A stretch of 64,000 nt of DNA from an uncultured Clostridia bacterium. GTDB lineage: Bacteria > Bacillota > Clostridia > Christensenellales > Borkfalkiaceae. Position 1 is the stretch's first letter, and each line of letters begins with the position of its first letter. This document shows positions 16,627-25,628 of the stretch, piece by piece. Position numbers and translations under genes: made by a program. The notes under the pieces were generated by a model. The model ran no database searches and was not told the origin of the DNA. It saw only the letters and a program-made list of their open reading frames with translations. The DNA is taken from NCBI GenBank assembly GCA_944341075.1, contig CALVLV010000001.1, positions 110,658 to 174,657 of the forward strand. Direction: 5' to 3'.

Positions 16627-17589
16627 ATGTGCAATATTGAAGTTTCACCTGTAGATGATTTGCAATATATTTTAAATAATATTGCGCCAAACACGACAAT
16701 TTTGCTGAAAGAAGGAATTTACAAACAAAAATTAAAAATTTGCACGCCGAACACAAAAATTTTGGGCGAATGCCGTGAAACAACCATAATAGACTGGGAC
16801 GACAGCGCAAAACGCATTCATGCCGACGGAACGGAGTACAACACCTTCCGCACCTACACTGTGTGCGTGACGGGCGAAAACGTGCGGCTGGAAAACTTTA
16901 CCATAAAAAATTCCTGCCCCGACCCGGTAAAAGGCGGGCAGTGCGTGGCGCTTTCGGTGAACGCAAAGCGCTTTTCGGCAAAGAGCATGAACCTTGTTTC
17001 TACGCAGGACACGCTTTTTACGGCGCCCTTCCCTGACGACCTGGTGGTAAGGTATGCAGGCATAAGCGACGAGGGCTACCGCGAGTGGTTTATCCCGCGC
17101 GACGAGCTGTATATGGAGGGCAACTCCTTACATTGCTTTAAAGACTGCAACATTTACGGCACGGTGGACTTTATTTTCGGGTGCGCCGAGGCGTACTTTG
17201 AAAACTGCCGCATAATTTCGCTGGACGACGGCAGAAAGGAGAGCTATATCGCCGCGCCCGCACACTCCTTAAAACAGGAGAACGGCTTCTGCTTTGTAAA
17301 CTGCAGCCTTGAGAGCGGCGGGGCCGCCGCGGGCAGCGTATACCTTGCCAGGCCGTGGCGCGACTTCGGCAAGAGCGTATTTATTGACTGCAGCGGTGCA
17401 AGCCACATAAATCCGCGGTTGTTTGACCGCTGGAACGATACCTACCGCTTTAAGACGGCACGGTTTAGCTGCTACGGCCTTACGGGCGTGGACGCGCGGC
17501 CGGTGGATTGGTGCAGGGAACTTACAAAGGAGCAGGCGGAAAAGTACAGGCGGCTGTGCCGCACCGCCATGGAGAGCTACGGGCTTTGA
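16627..17589 (+). CDS. pectinesterase (CE8), cytoplasmic
   Basis: A 320-residue beta-helix esterase that removes methyl esters from galacturonic acid units. Catalytic blocks are visible: GGQCVALSV (oxyanion Gln about 105), QDTLF (127-131, catalytic Asp128), GTVDFIFG (178-185, nucleophile Asp181) and ARPWRDFG (241-248, substrate Arg and Trp). There is no signal peptide, which is unusual for a polymer-acting esterase and means it probably acts on imported methylated oligomers before GH28 and GH105. A PME with a run of A/T-rich codons at its 5' end. It has its own promoter (16539) and a terminator at 17657-17683. Confidence 0.93.
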   Translation: MCNIEVSPVDDLQYILNNIAPNTTILLKEGIYKQKLKICTPNTKILGECRETTIIDWDDSAKRIHADGTEYNTFRTYTVCVTGENVRLENFTIKNSCPDPVKGGQCVALSVNAKRFSAKSMNLVSTQDTLFTAPFPDDLVVRYAGISDEGYREWFIPRDELYMEGNSLHCFKDCNIYGTVDFIFGCAEAYFENCRIISLDDGRKESYIAAPAHSLKQENGFCFVNCSLESGGAAAGSVYLARPWRDFGKSVFIDCSGASHINPRLFDRWNDTYRFKTARFSCYGLTGVDARPVDWCRELTKEQAEKYRRLCRTAMESYGL

Positions 17590-17656
17590 GCAGTTTACAA
17601 TTCACCTTTATCTCTCCTGTTGCACTTGATATGATAATTCACCAACAAAAAAAACA

Positions 17657-17683
17657 AAGCCGTGCGCGTTTTGCGCACGGCTT
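17657..17683. terminator. bidirectional terminator
   Basis: Perfect 11-bp stem AAGCCGTGCGC (17657-17667) / GCGCACGGCTT (17673-17683), with A-rich sequence on the left and TT on the right. It separates the pectinesterase gene from the converging uxaC. Confidence 0.85.
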
Positions 17684-17744
17684 TTACCGTTTACGTCAAT
17701 ATAATATATATACCTAAATATATGTATACACCTATACACCGCCA

Positions 17745-19163
17745 TTACTTATCGAAGCCGAAATATTCGGCGGCGTTGTTGTAGCAGACGTCCTCCACTA
17801 TCTTGCCGAGCGTTTTGAGCTCCGACGCAGGGTACATTCCCTTTTCCACAAGGTTGCCAAGCATGTTGCACAGCAGCCTGCGGTAGAGTTCGTGGCGGGG
17901 ATAGGACAGGAATGAGCGGCTGTCGGTGAGCATGCCGACCGACTGTGCCACAAGACCCACCTGCATGAGCGTTTCAAGGTTCTGGCGCATGCCGTCGAGC
18001 TGGTCGAGGAACCACCACGCCGTGCCTACCATAACCCTGCCCTTTACCCCTTCCTTCTGGAAGCAGCCTGCGAGCACGCTGAGCGCGTAGTTGTCGCGGT
18101 TGTTAAGGCAGTAGAGTATGGTCTTGGGAAGAGCGTCCGCCATGTCGAGCGCGCCGAGAAGGGCGGAGAGCTTTTCCATGTAGTTCTGGTCGTCTATGGC
18201 GTCGAAGCCGGTGTCGGGGCCTATCTTTTCCAGCATGGTCTTGGAGTTGTTGCGCAGCGCGCCGATGTGGTACTGCTGCACCCAGCCGTGCTTTACGTAC
18301 TGCTTGCCGAGGAAGATGAGAAGGTATCCCTTGTACTTATCCTGCTCTTCGCCGGTTATATGTTCGCCCTTCATGCCCTTTAAGAATACGGCGTTTGCCT
18401 CTTCGTAAGTAGCGGGCGCGTAGTGAACTACGTCCAGCGCGTGGTCTGAAAGGCGCGAGCCCATTGTGTGGAAGAACTCTATTCTGTCGGCAAGGGCGTT
18501 GCACATATCTTCAAGCGTGGCTATGGGCTTGCCCCATACCTCTGAAAGCTGCCTTACCCAGGGCGCGAACCACGAAAGTTCTACGTTGAGCGCCTTATCG
18601 GGGCGGAACGCAGGGCGAACCTGCACTTTGAGCGTCTTGTCCTCAGCCATCTTTTTGTGCCACTCGAGGCTGTCGACGGGGTCGTCTGTGGTGCAGACTA
18701 CCTTTACGTTGAATTTATACATCATCTCGCGCGCGGTGAGCGTTTCCAGCTTTTTGTTGGCTTCGTTCCAGATCTTTTCTGCATTTTCCGGGCAGATTAT
18801 ATCCTTTATGCCGAAGTAGCGCTGCATTTCGAGATGCGACCAGAGATAGAGGGGGTTGCCCACAAAGTAGGGCATTGACTGCACGAACTGCAGGTACTTT
18901 TTATAGTCGTCGTCGGGGCCGGAGATGGAATCTTCCTCATATCCCCTTGCGCGGAGGGCGCGCCACTTGTAGTGGTCGCCGTACCTGTCGCCCGCGCCCA
19001 GCCATGCTTCGGCAAGGTTGCGGAACTTTTTGTCCTCGTAGATCTCCCTGGGAGGAAGGTGGCAGTGATAGTCTATGACAGGCATATCCTCCGCGTGCTC
19101 GTGGTACAGCCTTCTGGCGGTCTCTGTTTCGAGCAGGAAATCTTTGTCCATAAATTCTTTCAT
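17745..19163 (-). CDS. uxaC: glucuronate/galacturonate isomerase
   Basis: A 472-residue uronate isomerase (amidohydrolase superfamily) that turns D-galacturonate into D-tagaturonate (and D-glucuronate into D-fructuronate). The metal-binding MPVIDYHCHLPP is at about residues 28-39; DDPVDSLEWH, PAFRPDK, LVAQSVGMLTDSRSFLSYPRHEYRR-like and WWFLDQLDGM blocks are as in UxaC. Length matches the family. Its start overlaps the uxaA stop by four bases (ATGA), so translation is coupled. It is the last gene of the uronate cluster. Confidence 0.97.
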   Translation of the reverse strand: MKEFMDKDFLLETETARRLYHEHAEDMPVIDYHCHLPPREIYEDKKFRNLAEAWLGAGDRYGDHYKWRALRARGYEEDSISGPDDDYKKYLQFVQSMPYFVGNPLYLWSHLEMQRYFGIKDIICPENAEKIWNEANKKLETLTAREMMYKFNVKVVCTTDDPVDSLEWHKKMAEDKTLKVQVRPAFRPDKALNVELSWFAPWVRQLSEVWGKPIATLEDMCNALADRIEFFHTMGSRLSDHALDVVHYAPATYEEANAVFLKGMKGEHITGEEQDKYKGYLLIFLGKQYVKHGWVQQYHIGALRNNSKTMLEKIGPDTGFDAIDDQNYMEKLSALLGALDMADALPKTILYCLNNRDNYALSVLAGCFQKEGVKGRVMVGTAWWFLDQLDGMRQNLETLMQVGLVAQSVGMLTDSRSFLSYPRHELYRRLLCNMLGNLVEKGMYPASELKTLGKIVEDVCYNNAAEYFGFDK

Positions 19164-20641
19164 AAAGTAACTCCTGTTTTAAAAATGGCGAACTCGCGCG
19201 TGTTATTGACTTCATTTGCGGCAGGCTTGCCGCTTACGACGTCCGCAACGAGGTCTATTAACTTTTTAAGCTGAACATCGAAGCCCGTTTCAAGCACGGC
19301 GCCGGCGTTGAAGTCTATCCAGTTGGACTTTCTGAAGGCAAGTTCGGTATTGCTGGCTATTTTGATTGTGGGAACGAACCCGCCGAAGGGCGTGCCCCTG
19401 CCCGTTGTGAACAGCACAAGGTGGCAGCCCGCGGCCGCAAGGTTGGTTACGGCAACCATGTCGTTGCCCGGGCCGTTTAAAAGGTTGAGGCCCTTTTGCG
19501 TTATTATTCCGTCGTCGAACACCACGTCCTGCACGGCGGAGGAACCCGACTTCTGCGTACAGCCGAGCGACTTGTCTTCAAGCGTGGTTATGCCGCCCGC
19601 CTTGTTGCCGGGTGAGGGGTTTTCGTATACAGTCTGGCCGTTGCGCCTGAAGTAGTCCTTGAAGTCGTTTATCAGCCTGACCACCTTACGGAAAGTTTCC
19701 TCATCCTTTGCCCTGTTCATAAGCTTCTGTTCGGCGCCGAACATTTCGGGCACCTCGGTTAGCACGGTGGTGCCGCCGCATGCCACGATATAGTCGCTGA
19801 ACATGCCCACGAGCGGGTTGGCGGTTATGCCCGAAAGCCCGTCCGACCCGCCGCACTTTAAGCCCACCTTGAGGCAGGACATATCGGCTTCGGAACGGAC
19901 GTCCTCTTTCATGGCGTCGGCAATCTGCTTAAGATATGCAACTCCCGCCTCTATTTCGTCAGATTCGTCCTGACATATCATGAATTTAACGCGTTTTTCG
20001 TCGATGGCGCCCAGGCGGGAAAGCCCCTCGCGGAAGGCGGACATCTGGTTGTTTTCGCAGCCGAGGCCGACCACCAGCACGCCGCCCGCATTGGGGTGGT
20101 GCACCACCTTTTCGAGTATGAGTTTGGTGCGCTGATGATCGCTGCCGAGCTGCGAGCAGCCGTAGGGATGGCTGAAGGCAAACACGCCGTCGAACCCTTC
20201 GGTGCCGTAGCGGGCTTTGAATGTTTCGGCAATTAACTTTACCTGGCCGTTTACGCAGCCAACGGTGGGCACCACCCACAGTTCGTTGCGGATGCCCACG
20301 TCGCCGTTGGCGCGCTTATATACCATTACCTTGCGGGGCTGCACCTTTTTTACGGTGCAGTCCTGTTTATTATAGGTGTATTCGAGATTTTCTGAAAGAT
20401 TGGTGCGGACGTTGTGTATGTGCACGTGTTCGCCCTGTTTTATGTCGCGCACGGCGGAGGCTATGCTGCTGCCGTACTTTATTATCTGATCGCCCGCGGG
20501 GATATCGCGCAGGGCAAACTTATGGCCCTTGGTTATATCTTCCAGCAGGACTACGCCCTCGTGCTCCTCGCCCTTTTTAAGGTCTACAAGGGCCACGGCA
20601 ATGTTATCCGCCCCGTTTATTATTATAGAAGACTTAGCCAT
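19160..20641 (-). CDS. uxaA: altronate dehydratase
   Basis: A 493-residue dehydratase of the UxaA/GarD family that converts D-altronate to 2-keto-3-deoxygluconate (KDG). The N-terminal SAF domain (to about residue 90) is followed by the catalytic part with PTVGCVNGQ, FSHPYGCSQLG, GLGCENNQM, GLKCGGSDGLSGITANP and FTTGRGTPFGG, which hold the iron-ligand and active-site Cys/His residues. ATG 20641 is preceded by AAAGG; an in-frame TTG further upstream is less likely. It overlaps uxaB by eight bases and uxaC by four. Confidence 0.97.
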   Translation of the reverse strand: MAKSSIIINGADNIAVALVDLKKGEEHEGVVLLEDITKGHKFALRDIPAGDQIIKYGSSIASAVRDIKQGEHVHIHNVRTNLSENLEYTYNKQDCTVKKVQPRKVMVYKRANGDVGIRNELWVVPTVGCVNGQVKLIAETFKARYGTEGFDGVFAFSHPYGCSQLGSDHQRTKLILEKVVHHPNAGGVLVVGLGCENNQMSAFREGLSRLGAIDEKRVKFMICQDESDEIEAGVAYLKQIADAMKEDVRSEADMSCLKVGLKCGGSDGLSGITANPLVGMFSDYIVACGGTTVLTEVPEMFGAEQKLMNRAKDEETFRKVVRLINDFKDYFRRNGQTVYENPSPGNKAGGITTLEDKSLGCTQKSGSSAVQDVVFDDGIITQKGLNLLNGPGNDMVAVTNLAAAGCHLVLFTTGRGTPFGGFVPTIKIASNTELAFRKSNWIDFNAGAVLETGFDVQLKKLIDLVADVVSGKPAANEVNNTREFAIFKTGVTL

Positions 20642-22082
20642 TGACAAACCTTTCAACAGCCGCCCTCATGCCGTTTTTATCTATATCCTCAAGGGCCGCC
20701 GCCACCTTTGCGGCAATATCGGGGTGCACGGCGTTCATGTCCATGCCCCATGCCTCGGGCCAGTCAAGCGCACGCTTTGCAAGCGCGAGATAGTCGCCGT
20801 TGAACTCCGCCCACATCTGCTTCCAGTGCGCAAGCAGTGCGGGGTCGTCCTTGAGGGCGATGTCCTCCGTACCCCTCTTGCCCTTGTGGAACTCCACCAG
20901 CGCCGCAAATGAGAATATAAGGTGCGCGGGCAGCTTGCCCTTTATGCGCACATAGTCCAGAAGGGTGGGCAGCAGCCTTGTGCGGAATTTTGTGGTGGAA
21001 TTGAGCGCTATGCTCATGAGTTCGTGGCGTATGAAGGGGTTTTTATACCTCTCTATGACGCTGTTGGCAAAGTCGGTCATCTGATCCTGCGGCAGGTCTA
21101 TTGTGGGGTTGACTTCGTCGAAGATGAAGTCGTGCACATACCTGCCTATGGTGGGATCGGCCATGGATTCGCCCACGGTGTCTATGCCGCACAGATATGC
21201 CACAGGCACGAGCGCGGTGTGCGAACCGTTGAGTATCTTCACCTTGCGCTGCTTATAGGGCTTTATGTCGTCGGCAAAGATGACGTTCAGCCCCGTGGAA
21301 TCGGCGGGCAGCACCTTCTGCACGAAGGGCTCCTTTTTAAGCACCCACAGGTGGAATATTTCGCCCTTTACCACGTTGTTGTCTATATACCCCGTTTCCT
21401 TTTGTATGTCGGGGATCTCGGCCTTGGGATAGCCGGGCACTATGCGGTCTACCAGCGTGGAAGTGAAGTGGTTGGCCTTCTGCATCCACTCTATAAACTT
21501 TTCGTCCATGCCGTTTATTTTTGCAAGCTCGGTGAGCACGCGGTACAGCTCGTCGCCGTTGTTGTCTATAAGTTCGCAGGGAACTATGGCAAGGCCCTTT
21601 GAAAAGTCGCCGCCGAACTTATCGTACCTGCGCTTTAAAAGGGCAAGCAGTTTGCCGGGGAAGGACTTGGGGCACTGCGAAAAGTCGGTGTCCGAAGGGT
21701 CGAGCGCTATGCCCGCCTCGGTGGTGTTGGAGATGACTATCTGCAAATCTTCACTCTCGCCGTAGGCAAGGAATTTTTGGTAGTCGGTGAAGGGGTTTAC
21801 AAGGTCGCCGATAACGTCTATTATCTCGCTCTTTCTCACCCTTTCGCCCTTGTCTATGCCCTCTAAGCGGAGAGTATACAGGCCGTCCTGTTCGGCAAGT
21901 TCCTTTACCCTGCCGAAGGGCATGGGCTGAATTACCACCACATCTGCGTCTATCGCGCCCTTATCGTTGAGATCCTGCAATATCCACTCCACAAAGGCGC
22001 GCAAAAAGTTACCTTCGCCGAACTGCATTATCTTTATTCTGCGTTCGGGCTTAGCATGAATTTTACTATTTAATTGTTCCAT
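20634..22082 (-). CDS. uxaB: tagaturonate reductase (altronate oxidoreductase)
   Basis: A 482-residue mannitol-dehydrogenase-family enzyme reducing D-tagaturonate to D-altronate with NADH. The N-terminal nucleotide-binding segment IMQFGEGNFLRAFVEWILQDLN and the catalytic-domain blocks KVKILNGSHTALVPVAYLCG (with the family's Lys, Asn and His) and RYKNPFIRHELMSIALNSTTKF are clear. ATG 22082 follows GGGGAAAAAT; an ATG four codons upstream lies inside that ribosome site. First of the overlapping uxaB-uxaA-uxaC trio; its upstream region holds TTTTACTA repeats and a 41-bp tandem repeat. Confidence 0.96.
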   Translation of the reverse strand: MEQLNSKIHAKPERRIKIMQFGEGNFLRAFVEWILQDLNDKGAIDADVVVIQPMPFGRVKELAEQDGLYTLRLEGIDKGERVRKSEIIDVIGDLVNPFTDYQKFLAYGESEDLQIVISNTTEAGIALDPSDTDFSQCPKSFPGKLLALLKRRYDKFGGDFSKGLAIVPCELIDNNGDELYRVLTELAKINGMDEKFIEWMQKANHFTSTLVDRIVPGYPKAEIPDIQKETGYIDNNVVKGEIFHLWVLKKEPFVQKVLPADSTGLNVIFADDIKPYKQRKVKILNGSHTALVPVAYLCGIDTVGESMADPTIGRYVHDFIFDEVNPTIDLPQDQMTDFANSVIERYKNPFIRHELMSIALNSTTKFRTRLLPTLLDYVRIKGKLPAHLIFSFAALVEFHKGKRGTEDIALKDDPALLAHWKQMWAEFNGDYLALAKRALDWPEAWGMDMNAVHPDIAAKVAAALEDIDKNGMRAAVERFVNG

Positions 22083-22162
22083 ATTTTTCCCCATTCTAAG
22101 TTAAATTGACGCGGCAATATGCCGCAAATAATGCGGATATCAGGACTTCCGCTCAATTTCAG

Positions 22163-22187
22163 TTTTACTAATTTATTAATTTTACTA
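22163..22187. promoter_or_regulatory. paired TTTTACTA sites upstream of uxaB
   Basis: TTTTACTA at 22163-22170 and again at 22180-22187, 17 bases apart, about 80 bases before uxaB. The same octamer lies before kduI (24695), before the SDR at 41614 (42434), and upstream of the ATPase gene (23710). Direct repeats suit an AraC-type activator, but this is inference. Confidence 0.4.
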
Positions 22188-22200
22188 TTATTTTGTTCAC

Positions 22201-22290
22201 AAATTTTTCGCGCAATTGCGCACGCTATTTATTTTTGAAACAAATTTTTTGTGCAATTGCGCACGCTATTTATTTCAGAAATAAATTTTC
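22201..22290. repeat. 41-bp tandem repeat with central palindrome
   Basis: Two 41-base units (22201-22241 and 22242-22282) with five mismatches, plus eight bases of a third. Each is centred on GCAATTGC within a longer palindrome (GCGCAATTGCGC in unit 1) followed by ACGCTATTTATTT. Placement between uxaB and the upstream ATPase gene, and a length close to four helical turns, suggest protein binding on one DNA face. Confidence 0.8.
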
Positions 22291-22302
22291 AAACGACGGA
22301 AA

Positions 22303-23418
22303 TCAGTGCCTTACTATATCGCTTTCAACGGCAAGTTCCGTTTCCTTATCGTAAAGGTATGCCGCCTTATAGGGCACGGCGAACGTGCACTCCGCACCCC
22401 TTGCGGGGGTATCGTGAGGGTTGACCTTGAGTATTACGTTCACTCCGTCCACCGTGGCGTACACGTTGGTAACGTCGCCCAAAAGTTCTGTAAGCTCCAC
22501 CTTTGCCGTAAATGTGTAGCAGTCGGCGGGCGCCTCGCCCTCTTTTACCAGCTTTATTCCCTCCGGCCTGAAGGCAAACACCACTTCGCGCCCCTCTACG
22601 TCGGCAACGTTCTTTATTATGGGCGATACGTCTATGGTGTCGCCGTCCTCGCCGTTAAAGGTGAGCTTGCCGCCCTCTGCCCTGCCGCTTAAGAAGTTCA
22701 TGGGAGGCTCGCCTATGAAGCCCGCCACGAACAGGTTGCGCGGGTAGAAATACAGCTCGAACGGGGTGCCGACCTGCTGTATGACGCCCAGCTTCATGAC
22801 GACTATCCTGTCGGACATGGTCATGGCCTCGGTCTGGTCGTGCGTGACGTATATGGTTGTGGCGCCTATGCCGCGGTGGATCTGCTTTATCTCCGAACGC
22901 ATGGTCACCCTCTGCTTTGCGTCGAGGTTGGAGAGAGGTTCGTCCATGAGGAAGATATTTACCTTTCTTATCAGCGCGCGGCCCACGGCAACGCGCTGCT
23001 GCTGACCGCCGGAGAGCTGGCGGGGGAACCTTTCGAGGTAGTCGGTGAGGCCGAGGATCTTGGCCGTGGCCTGCACCTTTTCCTCTATGATGTCGGCGTC
23101 TATGCCCTCGAGCATGAGGCCGAAGGCGAGGTTTTCGTACACGGTGAGGTGGGGGTAGAGCGCGTAGGACTGGAATACCATGGCGATGCCCCTCTCTTTG
23201 GACGACATGTTGTTGGCGAGCTTTCCGTCTATGTAGAATTCGCCGGATGAGATCTCTTCAAGCCCGGCGATCATGCGGAGCGTGGTAGACTTGCCGCAGC
23301 CGGACGAACCGACCAGGCAGATGAACTCGCCGTCGTTGATCTCAAGGTTGAAATCGTGAACGGCATGGAAGCCGTTAGGATAAACTTTGTTTACGTCTTT
23401 TAAAATTAAATGTGACAT
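22303..23418 (-). CDS. sugar ABC transporter ATPase, MsmK/UgpC type (second copy)
   Basis: A 371-residue CUT1 ATPase: Walker A GSSGCGKSTT, Q-loop VFQSYALYPHL, signature LSGGQQQRVAVGRA, Walker B IFLMDEPLSNLD, H-loop THDQTEA and a C-terminal TOBE region (RPEGIKLVKEG). No permease or binding-protein gene is adjacent, so within this uronate cluster it is an orphan ATPase; it may serve unlinked importers, as MsmK does elsewhere. It differs from the copy at 7768 throughout the C-terminal domain. GGGGAAAAT precedes the ATG. Confidence 0.95.
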   Translation of the reverse strand: MSHLILKDVNKVYPNGFHAVHDFNLEINDGEFICLVGSSGCGKSTTLRMIAGLEEISSGEFYIDGKLANNMSSKERGIAMVFQSYALYPHLTVYENLAFGLMLEGIDADIIEEKVQATAKILGLTDYLERFPRQLSGGQQQRVAVGRALIRKVNIFLMDEPLSNLDAKQRVTMRSEIKQIHRGIGATTIYVTHDQTEAMTMSDRIVVMKLGVIQQVGTPFELYFYPRNLFVAGFIGEPPMNFLSGRAEGGKLTFNGEDGDTIDVSPIIKNVADVEGREVVFAFRPEGIKLVKEGEAPADCYTFTAKVELTELLGDVTNVYATVDGVNVILKVNPHDTPARGAECTFAVPYKAAYLYDKETELAVESDIVRH

Positions 23419-23438
23419 ATTTTCCCCATATATAAGTA

Positions 23439-23453
23439 TTCACAATTTTTTCG
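23439..23453. promoter_or_regulatory. TTCACAATTTTTTCG motif before ATPase gene
   Basis: Identical 15-mer to the one 41 bases before kdgK (26701-26715), and 14/15 identical to 22196-22210 upstream of uxaB. All three lie before uronate-cluster genes in the same orientation, so it is a candidate operator. Confidence 0.45.
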
Positions 23454-23497
23454 TTCGGGCCGCGGCGGTAGGATTTAGCACAAATCCTCCTCATAAT

Positions 23498-23665
23498 GTC
23501 ATTTCGACTAAGCGAACGTAATGAGCGCATGGAGAAATCTCTTCCGCATTTGGAGCGCCTTTAATGCGCAAGCATTAAGAGAGCCGGCTTGCACAAGCGT
23601 ATGCGTGGGCAAGTCTGAGGGATCTTCTGAGATTTCTCTACTCGCTTACGCTCGGTCGGAATGAC
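23498..23665. repeat. MITE-like dispersed repeat, complete
   Basis: About 168 bases with inverted ends: GTCATTTCGAC at the left and GTCGGAATGAC-like sequence at the right, with GAGAAATCTC/GAGATTTCTC inside and a GAGCCGGCTTGCACAAGCG insert. Related ends occur at 26793-26890, 29497-29533, 34245-34292 and 42690-42795. No open frame. The remaining sequence of this 380-base spacer holds one TTTTACTA site (23710) and nothing else recognisable. Confidence 0.7.
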
Positions 23666-23801
23666 AAGACCGTTATCAAGCAAAAATCTTCCGCTGTGTT
23701 TTTTATCAGTTTTACTATGTTGTCACTGTATGTATGCGTCGCGCCGCAAATTTCCGCGTTTGTTGCGGCATATTATGCGGCCGACCGTATTTTGCAAAAA
23801 A

Positions 23802-24671
23802 TTATCTTAAATCTTCGGTGGCGATATTGTCCATATCGTCGTAAGTCTGGTTTTCGCCGCACATGCCCCAGATGAACGTATAGTTCACCGTGCCTACGCC
23901 CGTGTGTATAGACCAGCTGGGCGAAATTACCGCCTGCTCGTTGTGCATTACTATGTGGCGCGTCTCCTGCGGGGTACCCATAAGGTGGAACACCGCCTCG
24001 GTTTCGGGCAGTTCGAAGTACATGTATACTTCCATTCTGCGCTCGTGCGTGTGGCTGGGAAGGGTATTCCACGCGCTGCCCGTGGCAAGCTCGGTCATGC
24101 CCATGGAGAGCTGGCAGCTCTGGCACACGCCGCCGATTATAAACTGGTTTATGGTGCGCTTGTTTATGGTCGCCTCAGAGCCGAGGTGGCGCTGTATGCA
24201 GTATGCCGTGCCCTCGGGTGCGGGCTTGCCCTCTACCGGCTTTATTATCTTTACCGTGGGGTAAGTTTTGTGCGCGGGGCAGGAATTTATATAGAATTTG
24301 GCGGGGTGTGCGGGGTCGTCTGAGGCAAACACTACCTCTTTGGTGCCCATGCCTATGTACAGGCCCTCTTTGAACCCTATGTTGTACACCTTGCCGTCCA
24401 GCGTAACGGTGCCCGCTCCGCCGATGTTTATAAGCCCCATCTCCCTCCTTTCAAGGAAGAAGTTGGTGGCAAGCTCTTTGAAAGTACCCAGAGAAAGCTT
24501 TTGCTTTACGGGCATTGCGCCGCCCGCGATTATTCTGTCCTGATGGGAATAGGTGAGCAGAATGTCGTCTTCGGCAAAGAGCTTTTCGATGAGATACTTT
24601 TCCCTCAGTTCCTTGGTATCGTACCTTTTGGAATCGTCGGGATGGTTTGCATAGCGAACGTCAAACTTCAT
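23802..24671 (-). CDS. kduI: 5-dehydro-4-deoxy-D-glucuronate isomerase
   Basis: A 289-residue double-cupin isomerase that converts 5-keto-4-deoxyuronate, released when GH105 cleaves unsaturated oligogalacturonides, to 2,5-diketo-3-deoxygluconate. Family blocks: [32 protein letters not shown], and the zinc site [20 protein letters not shown], with [18 protein letters not shown] near the end. ATG 24671 has GGAGG at the right distance; the frame is open further upstream but without support. It feeds KduD (28393). Confidence 0.97.
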   Translation of the reverse strand: MKFDVRYANHPDDSKRYDTKELREKYLIEKLFAEDDILLTYSHQDRIIAGGAMPVKQKLSLGTFKELATNFFLERREMGLINIGGAGTVTLDGKVYNIGFKEGLYIGMGTKEVVFASDDPAHPAKFYINSCPAHKTYPTVKIIKPVEGKPAPEGTAYCIQRHLGSEATINKRTINQFIIGGVCQSCQLSMGMTELATGSAWNTLPSHTHERRMEVYMYFELPETEAVFHLMGTPQETRHIVMHNEQAVISPSWSIHTGVGTVNYTFIWGMCGENQTYDDMDNIATEDLR

Positions 24672-24694
24672 ACATCCTCCATACCGTTTTTCAG

Positions 24695-24714
24695 TTTTAC
24701 TATTTGATTTACTA
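24695..24714. promoter_or_regulatory. paired TTTACTA sites before kduI
   Basis: TTTTACTA (24695-24702) and TTTACTA (24708-24714), 12 bases apart, 24 bases upstream of the kduI start. The spacer also carries the 17-base motif TTGCCCCGCACATATGC at 24743-24759. Confidence 0.4.
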
Positions 24715-24784
24715 TTTTTTATATTTTGTGCGGCAGTGCAGGTTGCCCCGCACATATGCCGCGTTCGACGGCGGCATAAAGCTG

Positions 24785-25624
24785 TTACAGCGCCGTCCAT
24801 TTTTCGGTTATGAATTTTATGCACGGAACTATATTTTCGCCCGTGGTGCCCTCCAGAACGAGGTATGCGTCTTTATCGTACGCCTTTATCATGGAGAGTA
24901 TTTTATCGAAGTCGAACAGGCCCGTTCCGGGCGGAACCTGCTTTACCTTGCCTTCTTCTATCACGTAGTCCTTGATATGGAACACGCGTATTCTGCCCGC
25001 AAAGGTTTCAAGTCCTTCCTTTAAAATATTCAGGTAGTCGGAGTGGTTGGAGATATCTAAATAGTTGTATATATCGAATATCACCTGCACGTTGGGCATG
25101 CCTATGGCGTCTATGGCGCGCTTTAAGGTGGTAACGTTGTAGCAGACGTGCCCCGCGGCGCCCTCCATGCCTATATTTACGCCCAGCCCCGCCGCATACT
25201 CGGCAAGTCCGCGGAAGGTGACAATCACCCTCTCCAGCGCCTCTTCGGTGCGGTTTTTGGGGTTATACGTCCACTTGTCGTCGTTATACGAGCCCGTTTC
25301 AGAGCCGACTATGTTGCAGCCGAGCGCGCGGCAGTACTTAAGGTACTCCTTAAATACCGCCACGCCGTTGGCAACTTTTTCTTTATCGGAATGGACGGGA
25401 TTGAAGTAGGCGCCGATGAGCGCTATATCGATGCCCGCGTCCTTAAAGGCCGAACCTATGCGCGCCGCAAGCATGCCATCAAGCTGTCCGGGGGCATACT
25501 TAAGCTCGTCCATGAACTTATATGCAACCAATTGCACGGCAGATATGCCGCAATCATTGCATTTTTTTATGGCGGGCTGCAGCCCCTTTACGCCCAGGTC
25601 GTGCGTGCGGAAAGCTATCTTCAT
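24785..25624 (-). CDS. sugar-phosphate isomerase/epimerase-like TIM-barrel protein
   Basis: A 279-residue protein of the xylose-isomerase-like (AP endonuclease 2) TIM-barrel superfamily. Start [11 protein letters not shown]; metal-site segments include [35 protein letters not shown] and [15 protein letters not shown], where Glu, Asp and His ligands are expected. It lies four bases after kdgK and upstream of kduI, so it is co-transcribed with KDG metabolism. The reaction is unknown; an epimerase or isomerase for an uncommon uronate or its product is the simplest guess. Confidence 0.85.
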   Translation of the reverse strand: MKIAFRTHDLGVKGLQPAIKKCNDCGISAVQLVAYKFMDELKYAPGQLDGMLAARIGSAFKDAGIDIALIGAYFNPVHSDKEKVANGVAVFKEYLKYCRALGCNIVGSETGSYNDDKWTYNPKNRTEEALERVIVTFRGLAEYAAGLGVNIGMEGAAGHVCYNVTTLKRAIDAIGMPNVQVIFDIYNYLDISNHSDYLNILKEGLETFAGRIRVFHIKDYVIEEGKVKQVPPGTGLFDFDKILSMIKAYDKDAYLVLEGTTGENIVPCIKFITEKWTAL

Positions 25625-25628
25625 TACG

